Shown here in pieces: positions 56,601 through 64,000 of a stretch of DNA of 64,000 nt. The DNA is from Holothuria scabra. Taxonomy: Eukaryota; Echinodermata; Holothuroidea; Aspidochirotida; Holothuriidae. The notes below the pieces were generated by a model. The model saw only the letters and a list, made by a program, of their open reading frames with translations, was not told the DNA's origin and searched no databases. The position numbers and the translations under genes were made by a program. The stretch is from contig CM074196.1 of assembly GCA_037179385.1 (NCBI GenBank), forward strand, positions 29,285,986-29,349,985, in the 5' to 3' direction. Position 1 is the stretch's first letter; each line of letters opens with the position of its first letter.

Positions 56601-57291
56601 AAAATTGAATGAGATGGAAAAACCCGATGGTTTGAGAAAGAAGAAAAAGAACAAGGCAAAACAGAAGGATGACTCATCTGACGAAAGTGACGATTCCAGT
56701 AGTGATGAAGAACAAAGAAAAAAGAAGAAGAAGAAGACCAAGAAGTACCAATCATCTGAAGCAACTGATACTTCAGAAGATGAAAGGAAACAGAAAAAGC
56801 ATATAAAAAGAAGGAAAATTAAGAAGGAGAAATCAGAAAAGAAAACAAAAAAGTATTCAGAATCGGACTCATCAGATTTGTCTGGTGATTCATCATCTTC
56901 TGAAGAGGAAAAACCAAACTTAAGAAATGGACAGAGAGAAAGTGATAGGAAGGAAAAATACAGGAGAGGTGATGATGATAGTTATGACGACAGGAAAAAA
57001 GATAGAAGTCATAGGCATACAAATGGAAATGAGAAACACAGAGATCGCTCTCCAGTTGGTGGGGCTAGACAGAAACACAGATATGAGACAAAACACAGAG
57101 ATGAAGACAGAAATAGATATCACAGGAGGGATGAGAAAAAAGAATACAGGAAGAAATATGAGAGTATGGATAGTTCATCTGAAGAAGAGGCAAGGAAGGA
57201 AAAGAGGTCACATAGAGACAGGGATGAGAAAAATTATGATGATAGGAGGAGGAGGGAAAGGAGCAGAGGCAGGGGAAGTAGACACAGATAG
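35610..57291 (+). CDS. CIR1: CIR1, corepressor interacting with RBPJ, complete six-exon gene
   Basis: Exons are 35610-35681, 46407-46501, 49437-49689, 52925-53071, 53925-54013 and 56601-57291. Phases agree at every junction and the protein is 448 residues, close to the ~450 of vertebrate CIR1. The 24-codon first exon starts [18 protein letters not shown], the family's conserved N-terminus. Exon 2 continues the Cir_N domain ([15 protein letters not shown]). Exon 3 has [46 protein letters not shown] and a zinc knuckle [16 protein letters not shown], whose last Cys (141) opens exon 4. Exon 5 has [16 protein letters not shown]. Exon 6 is a Ser/Asp/Lys/Arg-rich tail typical of nuclear SR-like proteins. 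CIR1 links the Notch-pathway DNA-binding protein RBPJ to histone deacetylase/SAP30 complexes in the nucleus and is also implicated in splicing. Donors at 35682 (gttggt) and 49690 (gttagt) are weak matches. The introns are full of transposons. Confidence 0.95.
35733..35815. repeat. TAACGTTAGGCCTA-type motif cluster
   Basis: Palindromic words built on taacgttaggcctaa occur about four times within 80 bases just inside CIR1 intron 1. A similar cluster is at 52200-52330 (cattaggcctaggctaggct). I associate such words with echinoderm genomes, which is why they are noted. No function is claimed. Confidence 0.6.
35825..37056. mobile_element. DNA transposon derivative, 1232 bp, with 9-bp TSD
   Basis: The terminal inverted repeat AGGGTTGTCGCAC (35825-35837) is matched by GTGCGACAACCCT (37044-37056). 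The 9-bp direct repeat ACTCAAAGT lies outside both ends (35816-35824 and 37057-37065). Nine-base duplications occur in Mutator-like and Merlin elements, so the superfamily is not decided. A second inverted pair lies inside (gatcgtgcattggggctgaa near 36144 and gctcagccccgatgcacgct near 36389). No transposase frame. It sits about 140 bases downstream of CIR1 exon 1. Confidence 0.8.
37066..38600. other. CIR1 intron 1, nothing firmly recognised
   Basis: An open frame of 60 codons at 37587-37769 shows no domain and is not supported as an exon. Positions 38470-38600 may include the 3' UTR of the downstream reverse-strand LINE, but no tail repeat or duplication could be fixed. Confidence 0.4.
38601..41379 (-). 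pseudogene. LINE ORF2: APE endonuclease and reverse transcriptase, frameshifted
   Basis: The first frame (39943-41379) begins with the endonuclease: [44 protein letters not shown] and [12 protein letters not shown]. It then continues into the linker [14 protein letters not shown] region and [14 protein letters not shown]. The second frame (38601-40034) is offset by one base and carries the polymerase: [35 protein letters not shown] with the motif A aspartate, [20 protein letters not shown] and the catalytic FADD, ending in a thumb-like [19 protein letters not shown]. The frames overlap at 39943-40034, so a single frameshift near 39980 separates the two enzymatic halves. All active-site residues are visible, which suggests a fairly recent copy. 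Confidence 0.93.
41453..42143 (-). pseudogene. LINE ORF1 with SGNH-hydrolase (esterase) domain, frameshifted
   Basis: Two overlapping reverse-strand frames (41793-42143 and 41453-41884) together carry an SGNH/GDSL hydrolase. The first has the nucleophile block [16 protein letters not shown] and [11 protein letters not shown]. The second has the asparagine block [13 protein letters not shown] and the C-terminal region before the expected Asp/His block, which appears altered by further frame changes ([14 protein letters not shown]). Such esterase-type ORF1 proteins are known in CR1-like LINEs. The reading frame is broken, so no active product is expected. Confidence 0.8.
43161..43514. mobile_element. 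GGTTGTCC-rich inverted-repeat element, copy 1
   Basis: A 354-bp element with ends cagggctcgattttcatggt and the complement of caggccttgattttc. Several ggttgtcc/ggacaacc words are spaced through both arms in inverted arrangement. The related, nested copy is at 49969-50371. Flanks aggtg and aggag are at best an imperfect 5-bp duplication. Confidence 0.7.
43515..44438. other. CIR1 intron 1, nothing recognised
   Basis: No feature could be supported here on either strand. Confidence 0.4.
44439..44741 (+). mobile_element. TTAA-type MITE, copy 4 (best preserved)
   Basis: A 303-bp element between TTAA repeats (44439-44442 and 44738-44741). Ends gggctaaacctctcacccca and tggggtgagagaactgggcc form a ~22-base inverted repeat. 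An internal palindrome ggtacccgggtacc follows the left end. TTAA duplications are typical of piggyBac-group elements. Other copies are 9486-9784, 16173-16457, 33155-33455, 49745-50432 and 53523-53823. Confidence 0.88.
44822..44972 (+). mobile_element. tRNA-derived SINE, copy D (3' part)
   Basis: Begins in the body at gactttaaaacctactgcca and ends ttggttggaaactgggcatt...ctccatctaac with a short ctaactta-like tail. The tRNA head is absent. Confidence 0.8.
45717..45891 (-). repeat. hAT-like repeat fragment shared with the window's right edge
   Basis: The segment ctgctattttaggtgttttt with flanking G and C runs is the reverse complement of 63900-63960. Its right end, gtgccactg, complements to CAGTGGCAC, matching cagtggcata at 63883. 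No target duplication could be matched. Confidence 0.55.
45892..46406. other. End of CIR1 intron 1, nothing recognised
   Basis: No repeat or alternative exon is supported. A tcatag acceptor at 46401-46406 precedes CIR1 exon 2. Confidence 0.4.
46502..49192. other. CIR1 intron 2, no recognised element
   Basis: Open frames at 47320-47514 (reverse) and 47557-47862 (forward) have no recognisable domain or splice support. C and A runs lie at 46795-46800, 47020-47032 and 47966-47978. Confidence 0.4.
49193..49322 (+). mobile_element. tRNA-derived SINE, copy E (5' part with head)
   Basis: A head with tctcacgtgtgaggtctgta and a B-box-like attcagttccc leads into acaagtcataccaaagtctt and aatggaatttactgccattg, then stops. 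This copy shows the SINE sequence across the site where the MITE sits in copy C. It lies about 115 bases upstream of CIR1 exon 3. Confidence 0.75.
49745..50432 (+). mobile_element. TTAA-type MITE, copy 5, interrupted by another element
   Basis: The left end has TTAA (49745-49748) and aggaccaatcctatcacccc. The right end is ggggtgacagaactgggcct followed by ttga, a mutated TTAA. The body is interrupted at 49969-50371 by the GGTTGTCC-rich element, and about 20 MITE bases at the junction are missing compared with copy 4. Confidence 0.8.
49969..50371. mobile_element. GGTTGTCC-rich inverted-repeat element, copy 2, nested in MITE
   Basis: A 403-bp element. CAGGGCTCGATTTTC at the left is matched by the complement of GAAAATCGAGGCCTG at the right (14 of 15). 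GATAT lies outside both ends (49964-49968 and 50372-50376), suggesting a 5-bp duplication. At least six ggttgtcc/ggacaac words are arranged as inverted pairs. No coding capacity. Confidence 0.75.
50433..51512. other. CIR1 intron 3, nothing recognised
   Basis: A reverse-strand open frame of 140 codons (51186-51608) crosses into the following transposon end and shows no known domain. Confidence 0.4.
51519..52542. mobile_element. hAT-like element, 1024 bp, 6-bp TSD, in CIR1 intron 3
   Basis: CAGGGATGTAAG at 51519-51530 is exactly complemented by CTTACATCCCTG at 52531-52542. AATATT lies immediately outside both ends (51513-51518 and 52543-52548). The CAGGGATG start is hAT-like, and shorter duplications of 5-6 bases are known in some hAT subgroups. 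Inside are a cluster of tccggat words near the left end (51536-51560), a taggcctaggctaggct stretch (52240-52265) and a palindromic ggggcccttaagtgggcccc (52425-52445). No transposase frame. Confidence 0.8.
52594..52736 (+). mobile_element. tRNA-derived SINE, copy F (3' part)
   Basis: The body runs from atctcagcataagcaatgga to ggttggaaactaggccataa, then aactctatctac and a ctaactaactaac tail. This is the clearest example of the family's CTAA-type tetranucleotide tail. Confidence 0.82.
53523..53823 (-). mobile_element. TTAA-type MITE, copy 6, in CIR1 intron 4
   Basis: Reverse orientation. The left end is ggcccagttctctcacccca after a mutated CTAA (53523-53526). The right end is ggtgagaggtttggccct followed by an intact TTAA (53820-53823). 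It ends about 100 bases before the CIR1 exon 5 start. Confidence 0.85.
54033..54196. repeat. ~82-bp tandem duplication after CIR1 exon 5
   Basis: The segment gaagagctttccagttta...ttttataacttaaaa...acattttgttca at 54033-54112 is repeated with small changes at 54113-54196. It begins 20 bases past the exon 5 donor. The rest of intron 5 (54200-56600) shows no recognised element. Confidence 0.75.
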
Positions 57292-57960
57292 GCTAGAGGG
57301 CAGTATTTAACAGTTGATGGCTGTGGTTTGGAGTAGGTGTAGCCTCATGTGGCAGTTGTCAGCAATGAAGGCAAAATATAGCAGCAGGAGGGAGAGAAGG
57401 GGAGGCAAAGTGTCAAAAGTGAGGCAGAGAAAATGGTTTTTGAAGGTCATGAGGCTTAAAGGATTGTTGTAAAGGGGTTTGAAGTTTATCAACAAAGAGC
57501 AGATCTATGAGAGTACACGAAAGCTGGCTGCAAAGGGTGCTGCAGAAAGGGAGAGGATGATGGAAACACAGTAGGATAAGATTGTGCAGACCTCAATTTT
57601 GCGGTGTGTGAGTGCCCATCACTCGCCTCAAATTACTATGAGGAATGTGATTTTGTCACACCTAAATGAATATTTGAAGTTTATATACATTTATTAAGGT
57701 GTTGGTTTAGTTAAACATCACACCTACTCCTTGTAATTTTCTGAGGAGTGTGGTTTGTAATACACTTGGAAAATCTAAAACTGAAGGCCTTGTTTTGACT
57801 GGTATTCAAGGACCAAAGAGAGACTTGTGCAACTCGTTGTGTAGTAGACAATGTAAACTGACATTTTGATTTCTTGTAGGTGAGGTATATTTTTTGGCTA
57901 GAGGTCAGATCAAAACAAATACGTGTGATAAATCTTCAATAAAAAAAATGACTAAACAAG
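57292..57960 (+). other. CIR1 3' untranslated region
   Basis: This runs from the stop codon (TAG 57289-57291) to just past the first canonical polyadenylation signal. The first 300 bases remain purine-rich like exon 6. No further coding frame is supported. Confidence 0.6.
57938..57943 (+). terminator. Polyadenylation signal AATAAA of CIR1
   Basis: AATAAA sits 647 bases downstream of the stop codon, inside ttcaataaaaaaaatgacta, and is the first canonical hexamer in the 3' flank. The A run that follows means the mRNA end cannot be placed exactly. Confidence 0.6.
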
Positions 57961-60900
57961 TCCAATTTGGTTTATTTGGGAGTTTTCTTGCTTGAAACAC
58001 CCCAAATGAAGAAGCCATATCACAAAAGGCCAAAAAAAAAAAGCCATTACTCTGTGATGGCTTTCTTTGAGAACTTTGTGGATGAAGACTGAAGGAGTAA
58101 GGCTGTAACAAATTGCAACACTTTTAAGTTTTGCCTCAAGATGTATTTACAATTTGAAACCAATTGGCAGTCAAAAGATATTTCTCATGAATCTTATGAT
58201 CTTTTCAAATTGGACGATTTCCGTCATTTTTTCTGGAGTATGTTCTTGAAAACAGAACACTCTTATATTTGACACCTCCTAATGGAGAATAAAATGATTC
58301 ATTGTTGTTGGCCTGCTGATGTCATAGACGATGAGGACATAGTAAATAACACTGAGGATCAAACATAGATTGATAGTGCACAAACTGGTGATAATAATCC
58401 TTTTTATTAACTGCCACAGACCGACCATTAGGTGTCTATCAATTTATTGTGCTACTTTCTGTGGGTTTGTGAAAAGACAGTGTTGTGGAAAACTCCTTTT
58501 ATAAGCTTGTGGTTATTATCCTAGGAAGCATTATACTTTGGAATATTAGATTTGCTTTTTAAACTTCCAAATCATAACTTAACCATGACTTTTAAGGAGA
58601 ATTTTAGATCAGTGAGTTACACTTTTGTCCAGCTTTTTTTGCCAAGTTTGTTCCCCCATTTCTCATGATATGGTAGTTTGCATTTAACCATAGTTAATAT
58701 CTACTTCCCTGGTTGGGAAACTTAAGGTGTACCTATACCCACACACATACAAGCCTGAGCAGGTATTTTGAGAACTTCATGGTGCACAAGATCCAAACGC
58801 ATGTTAACACTGCATTAATAACCAACAGAAAAAGTTAAAAGAAGTACGAATGAACAGATTGGTGTTTGAGTGAACTGTAGTACCAAAAAGTAAGTGGTCA
58901 CCTTCACATGCACCCAAAGAGGCCATTCAAGACTAAGCTCTTTTGACCAGCTGCACTGGGCCTTTTCTAAAATAAGAGATACTGTGACGAGCCTGTGAGA
59001 TCACTTTGCAACCAGAATATGCCATGTTAACATATATGTGTGTTAGCGTGTGTGGGCTTAACGAAACAAATGGTCAGCGTTTGAAGCAGAGGAATGCATG
59101 CAGTAAGACTAAGGGAGAAACGTGTTTCAAAATAGGTAGGGGCTGGAAAAAAACCATATTCTGAGTTATACCCTGTTAACTAGGAATTAGCTCAGTGCTG
59201 TTTAGAGACTGATATGTGCCGACTAGCTTGCATACTACGTTACATAGTAATGACAAGATTACACTGTATATGTATACTAGCTGTACCATTTGTTAGGCAA
59301 CCTTGCGCATTACCACGTGTACTATGCCTGTAGTTTTTCAATGAGCTGGACTGCCTCATTTCTATTAATTGTGACATTAAGTACCAACACCGTGTCCAAA
59401 TTTCACCCCCTCCCCTCAGGTGGGTTGCAAACATGTTTAAAAGCCTTTTCGACTGCCTTTGTCACAATGAGAACTGTAATGTATATTGTATAATACAGTA
59501 CCGACCACTGTTGTGCTAGCGGGATGTGCACTCTCAGTCACATGACCACTAAAAATGTGGTTTTCAACATACTGCCTTCACACGCTGACTTTCCCAACCA
59601 GGGTATAGTATAATAACTATGATTTAACCAATGACCTGGAAATTTAGGGTTATGTACTAGACATGCTACCTTTTGGAAGAAAAAAGCTTGACCAGGATAA
59701 GTCAGTATGAGAGATAGTTGAGGGTAACAATGCAAATGAGTTGGTATCATTGTTTGACCCAGTGACTCTAGTAGGTTGGTTGTTGACTTGTATCCTTTCC
59801 CTTTTCATAGGCCAAGTAAGAAAGTAAGAAAAACACAAGACAGCATGGTAGTGACATTTGACTGCTGGCATATATATTTGCTATTGCACATAGCATGCAT
59901 ACTGATACATATAATGAGAAGCACTTGATGTCAAGCAATATGACAAAGCAAAAAATTTACATCCAAGTTTTAAAATTAAAAAAGTTGTTCAAAGAGTAAC
60001 ATAGTGGCACACTCCAGGTACAGAGTAGAGTGGCACACTTCAGCTATAGATGTTCTGAGTTGATGAGAACCATTTGAACCATTTTCTGTGACCCTTCCCG
60101 TCAAACCGTAGACAGTGAAAATTAAGTCGCCCACCTGGCAGTGTCTTGGTGTGGTGCTTCAGTGTGGTGAGGAAGTGATGGGAGGCCAAGTTTATATTCA
60201 ATTTGGACCCAAGTACTTGTGAAGCACTCTTTCCAATATGAATAGCCAGCAAAGTACCTCCCTCTTTCACTGCTTTAAAATATAGGCTCTTAAAAATACT
60301 GAAGTTGAAATACACTCGTTGAAGTGGTGGACAGGTGTATAGTCACAAAGACATGTAATTCAATTTGATACATTGTAACAGACAACACTTCTGATAATTT
60401 CTTCATCCATTAGCTTAGCCCTTATTTACACAAATATTTGAAGAAACTAATGTACCTTAGATGATTATTATAACTTTGCAGCAAACACCCTGTGTACATA
60501 AAATATAAACTATTCATTTCTCCAGCTATTGCTGCTATACTATCCTACATTTAAATACTGTATAGGTGTCATTGAACAAATTTGTCACACTTTGGAATAC
60601 ATGATGCAATATTGAAGTCTGCTTTACTCCAGGGAAGAACGAATAGCCCTGAAATATTTTAAACCAACACTTACTTTTGGATTGAAAAAGATGAACCTTA
60701 TCTTTGCACATTACACTCATTGCCAACCTGTGCCATTCTTAAGATTATACAAACTAAATTAACCACAATGGTGGGCTGAAAGTGAGCTTGAATCTCTTGT
60801 TTTATTGTGATCTTTTGCAGTCTAAAACTGACTGTCAGCTTGATCAACTTTTTGCTTAAAAAGTAAAATAGGGTATTGGCAGTGAAAAGTTGATATAGAA

Positions 60901-61785
60901 TTAATATCAAATTATGTTTTATTTTACTTTCTATTGTAGAGGGTTGGGTACAACTGCAATATTATGCAACAACATGTGTGATATCATTCCAGTACGTATT
61001 ATTCACTAACTGCATAGTTTCCCTTATCAGTAATAACAGGTTTTATTTACCAAGTCAAAACCAGGTCTAGGTCAAGTGAGTATTAAGAAATGAATACCAA
61101 TTTTACCATTGTACATTTTCAAAAGCTTGTAAATAATAAAACATTTAATATAAAATTATATACCTCACTGCAGTTTTATATTTTATTACTTGTTTTACCT
61201 GTGCACTAGTTTTCTAAATCAAAAGCCCTTAAAGGACCTTACTTACATTGGTATCCATTATTGAGAAATCTGAGCAACCTGTAAAGTTGGTCATTAATGG
61301 GGGTCATTGGTCTTTACTATTGTCTTCAACTATAAACCATTACATTGAATGGAGTGAGAAGGATTTTTAGTGTACAGGAAGATAAAACTGAAAATTGGAG
61401 ACAATGAAGGAGAATCGGAGTTCGAAAGTGAATATTAACATTTTGTTTAGGCCAAACAATACTTCTGATAACTTCATTTATAAAGCAACTGCTACTACAA
61501 GGAAATCAACTATGTATTACTTCTACAACATTTATTGCTATAAATATTCATTAACTATCCTCACATTCTAATACTATCATGAATATTCATGAACAATTGG
61601 TTCTACACTTTGGGTGATACCAGCAGGACAAGTCGACAGCTTCTTCTCACTAGGTTGATAATGACTGAGAAGAACATGCTACTTTCACTAGAGAAAGGGG
61701 GATAAGGATAGATAAAGGAGGATATGGATAGATAAAGGGGCTGGAAGGGGCTGGGGGCTGATAGAAAATAAAGGAGAGAGACAGA
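57961..61785. other. Intergenic, nothing recognised
   Basis: No gene, transposon ends or repeats could be supported in this 3.8 kb on either strand. Small reading frames here lack domains. A short direct repeat gtggcacac(t)(c/t)ca occurs at about 60004 and 60030. Confidence 0.4.
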
Positions 61786-62065
61786 CGATACACCAATATA
61801 CCTTGCATAACATGCTTAACTCTTTATGTGACACAGTATGAAACTGATTTCACACCCTTTAGAATCACCTAAACTTTTGGATTAGTGCTTTCTACAGTAA
61901 TAGAAGTGAGGGGTGGGGGAGGCTTGTATATGGATTATAGATGGCAACACTATTCACTGTACACAAATACACCTTGCATAAAATGTCTACAGGCCTATAA
62001 TTAGACAGAGTATGAAACTGATTTTTCACACCCATAAGTATCACCTAAACTTTCTAATGGAATTC
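61786..62065. repeat. Diverged tandem duplication, about 175-bp unit
   Basis: The run atataccttgcataacatgc...cagtatgaaactgatttcac...atcacctaaactttt at about 61795-61880 recurs as atacaccttgcataaaatgt...gagtatgaaactgattttt...tatcacctaaacttt at about 61967-62053. Upstream (61690-61745) lie short gataaa/ggggctg repeats. Confidence 0.7.
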
Positions 62066-63882
62066 TTCTACTGTACAAAAGTCACAAATACTAATATTTT
62101 CACAAAGCACTAGAAGCAGACACTCGAAATAGTTAAGGATAATACTACACATATTCATTTAACAGCTTTGTACAGTTTGAATTGTGAACCTACAGTACAA
62201 CTTCTCAGACATAAAGCCATTGCAAATTGAAGGACTTCAAGAGCATCTCTTGTCCCTGCCCTGATGTTCTGTTAAACACCCCCTTATTTTATACCTAACA
62301 TGGCATAGTTGAACCAAAAAAAAAAAGAAAAGCGAACTTGGTGGGAAGACAGGTTTGGATACATTACAGATTTAAAAGACTCTTCAAACACACTAGCTAC
62401 ACATGAAAGGCTACTAGAAAGCCAAAAAAAAAAAAGACATATGACATCATGGTCACATCTGAAAGACACAGCTACCCTTTCTCTTACCTGCAATACAAAC
62501 AAACTTCTTGACCTAGTTTTGAAAAAAAAAACTTCCATTTTATAAAATCTGGCTACAACTTGAAAGAAACTATGTTTCAAGTGGGAAGTACCTCATTGTC
62601 CAAGGCTCAATGTTTCGACACATAATGCTTCAGGAACAATAATGAAATAAACATTGAATTACTATACAATAAATACTGCCCACTGTTAAAAAAATATTGC
62701 AACTATCCCTAGCAATAGCAAGCTTAATGAGCCACAAAAATTGAGTGGCTCACATAAAAGCCTCCCATCCAGGTTCAATAAATGAAAATTAAAAAACTTT
62801 GACACTTAAGGCAAAGCATGAAGTGCTTCTTGACATGGCTGATAACTAGTCTTGTCCAAGATTTTTGTAACTTTCTACCTAGTCTTACATTCAGACAAAG
62901 TTATTTCAAAATCACTTTAACGTGGCACAAACTGTCTTAAGGTTATTTCCAGATTTAACCTGCCTAGAAATGCAGCAAGTCTCCTACAGCTAGATCCACT
63001 TTAGTTAGCCTTCACTTTTTGTCAAAGTTAGATATGAATAAGAGAAACTAGCCTCTTAATGCTATGCTGACACAGGAAGCACAAACTTAGAAGCATTGAA
63101 ATACCACCAAATACGAAAATGAAATGTAAATTGGCAAGACTATATGCTACCTGCGTGAAATTTATTTGTAAGATAAAAGTCTGAAATGTTAAAAGCCAAA
63201 GAGAAGGCATAATTCCAGCACCAGATACTCTTCAAATGAACATAAAGGGGAAAAAAGAAAAAGAAACAGGCCATCAAATCCCATACAGCTGTGCATAGTA
63301 TAAAAGAATGGAACATTGTAGCATTTAATGAGCGAGCAAAAAAAAAAAAAATATGAAATACAGATAAATCAGCCAACGGAACATATTTCAATTCAAATTA
63401 AAAATAGATGGTGCAGCCTTTTTCAAGGCAATTATTTCTTTCTTTATGAGATGTAAAATATAATATTAGCAACATGCCCCTCCAACTACTGTACTCAACT
63501 TGATCCCTAGCCTTTACTTTTAATCAATGAGATGTATGTAGTTGAATTTCTTCCAACTATGCACAATGTTACCCAATAAAAGGCCTCAAGGCATTCTAAA
63601 AATTAAATGTTTAAAAAGGCAATGGTATGTATACATCACACAATTACTACAATGTACGGTCATGGCGTAAGCATTCCTTTAAAAGATTTGTAGTGAACCA
63701 TCCGATTTGTTCTATAGCTATAACGCCAGTGTAAGCACTTGTCCATTTTGGCGACAGTATTTGATACCAACAAAGCCCTCATGCTATCATGCATGAAAAT
63801 CACTGAAATGTTTTCTTTTAATTCACCAACACTAAATAGCTGATCTTTTTTTTTACAAATTAGACTGCATTCTAGCTGGTAC
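62066..63882. other. Intergenic, nothing recognised
   Basis: AT-rich with several A runs. No exon with splice support was noticed on either strand, though a long 3' UTR of a gene beyond the window cannot be excluded. Confidence 0.35.
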
Positions 63883-64000
63883 CAGTGGCATAACCCCCCA
63901 TGATCCAACCTTGAAGTGCAAAAAACACCTAAAATAGCAGTTTTTTCTCTCTCCCCTTAGACTTTTCCCTCATGTTGTGCTCCAAACACCACACCCCCTC
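63883..64000 (+). repeat. hAT-like repeat, left end, runs off window
   Basis: Begins CAGTGGCATAACCCCCCATG, the usual look of a hAT terminal repeat, and matches the reverse complement of 45717-45891 (aaaaaacacctaaaatagca). The right end is beyond the window. Confidence 0.55.

Noticed and set aside
56819..57310. Alternative-frame and reverse-strand open frames over CIR1 exon 6
   Set aside because: They are shadows produced by the purine-rich Ser/Lys/Arg/Asp coding sequence.
1..64000. CRISPR arrays, operons, rRNA genes or a prokaryotic defence island
   Set aside because: The sequence is intron-rich animal DNA. The only regular arrays are microsatellites and tandem duplications without spacers.

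Overview
This is animal nuclear DNA. The genes are split by large introns with GT/AG borders, and more than half of the recognisable content is transposable elements. The encoded proteins (a six-cysteine sushi module, a C-type lectin domain, a kinase, and a CIR1 orthologue) fit a metazoan. Motifs of the TAACGTTAGGCCTA kind at 35.7-35.8 kb and 52.2-52.3 kb, which I associate with sea urchin and sea cucumber DNA, suggest an echinoderm. That assignment is inference. No prokaryotic signal is present.

Four plus-strand gene segments can be supported. (1) At 1.6-2.0 kb there is a selectin-type sushi exon, probably with a short preceding exon. (2) At 7.5-14.05 kb a two-exon C-type lectin domain ends in a stop codon. 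Compatible phase-1 borders make it plausible that this is the 3' end of the same receptor-like gene. (3) At 28.87-32.45 kb lie the last four exons of a protein kinase with all catalytic residues, a long insertion before DFG and a shortened C-lobe. (4) At 35.61-57.29 kb is a complete six-exon CIR1 gene (corepressor of the Notch effector RBPJ). Its 24-codon first exon is followed by a 10.7 kb intron, and the assembled protein is 448 residues. A polyadenylation signal lies at 57,938. An orphan SH3-like exon at 7.06-7.24 kb is a fifth, weaker candidate.

The rest is mobile DNA, much of it dated by its own insertion scars. A non-autonomous hAT-like element (3,258-6,207) has an 8-bp target duplication, and relatives occur at 1-1,230, 2,199-2,515 and about 7,980-9,280. 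Further elements with terminal inverted repeats and matching duplications lie at 18,571-20,151, 21,423-21,807, 35,825-37,056 and 51,519-52,542. A TTAA-type MITE family has six copies. A tRNA-derived SINE family has six copies, one cut by a MITE and one carrying a microsatellite of about 650 bp at its tail. A Tx1/L1-like LINE is inserted into a second SINE (23,840-28,674), and each element is bracketed by its own duplication. A CR1/L2-like LINE with an SGNH-hydrolase ORF1 lies antisense in CIR1 intron 1, and a fragment of the same family lies at 34.8-35.1 kb.

No operon, CRISPR array, rRNA or free-standing tRNA gene was seen. The 58-61.8 kb and 62.1-63.9 kb stretches hold nothing I can name. 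The genes do not form an obvious pathway. The most unusual items are the kinase architecture, the sushi/lectin gene, and the nested insertions whose order can be read from the sequence alone.
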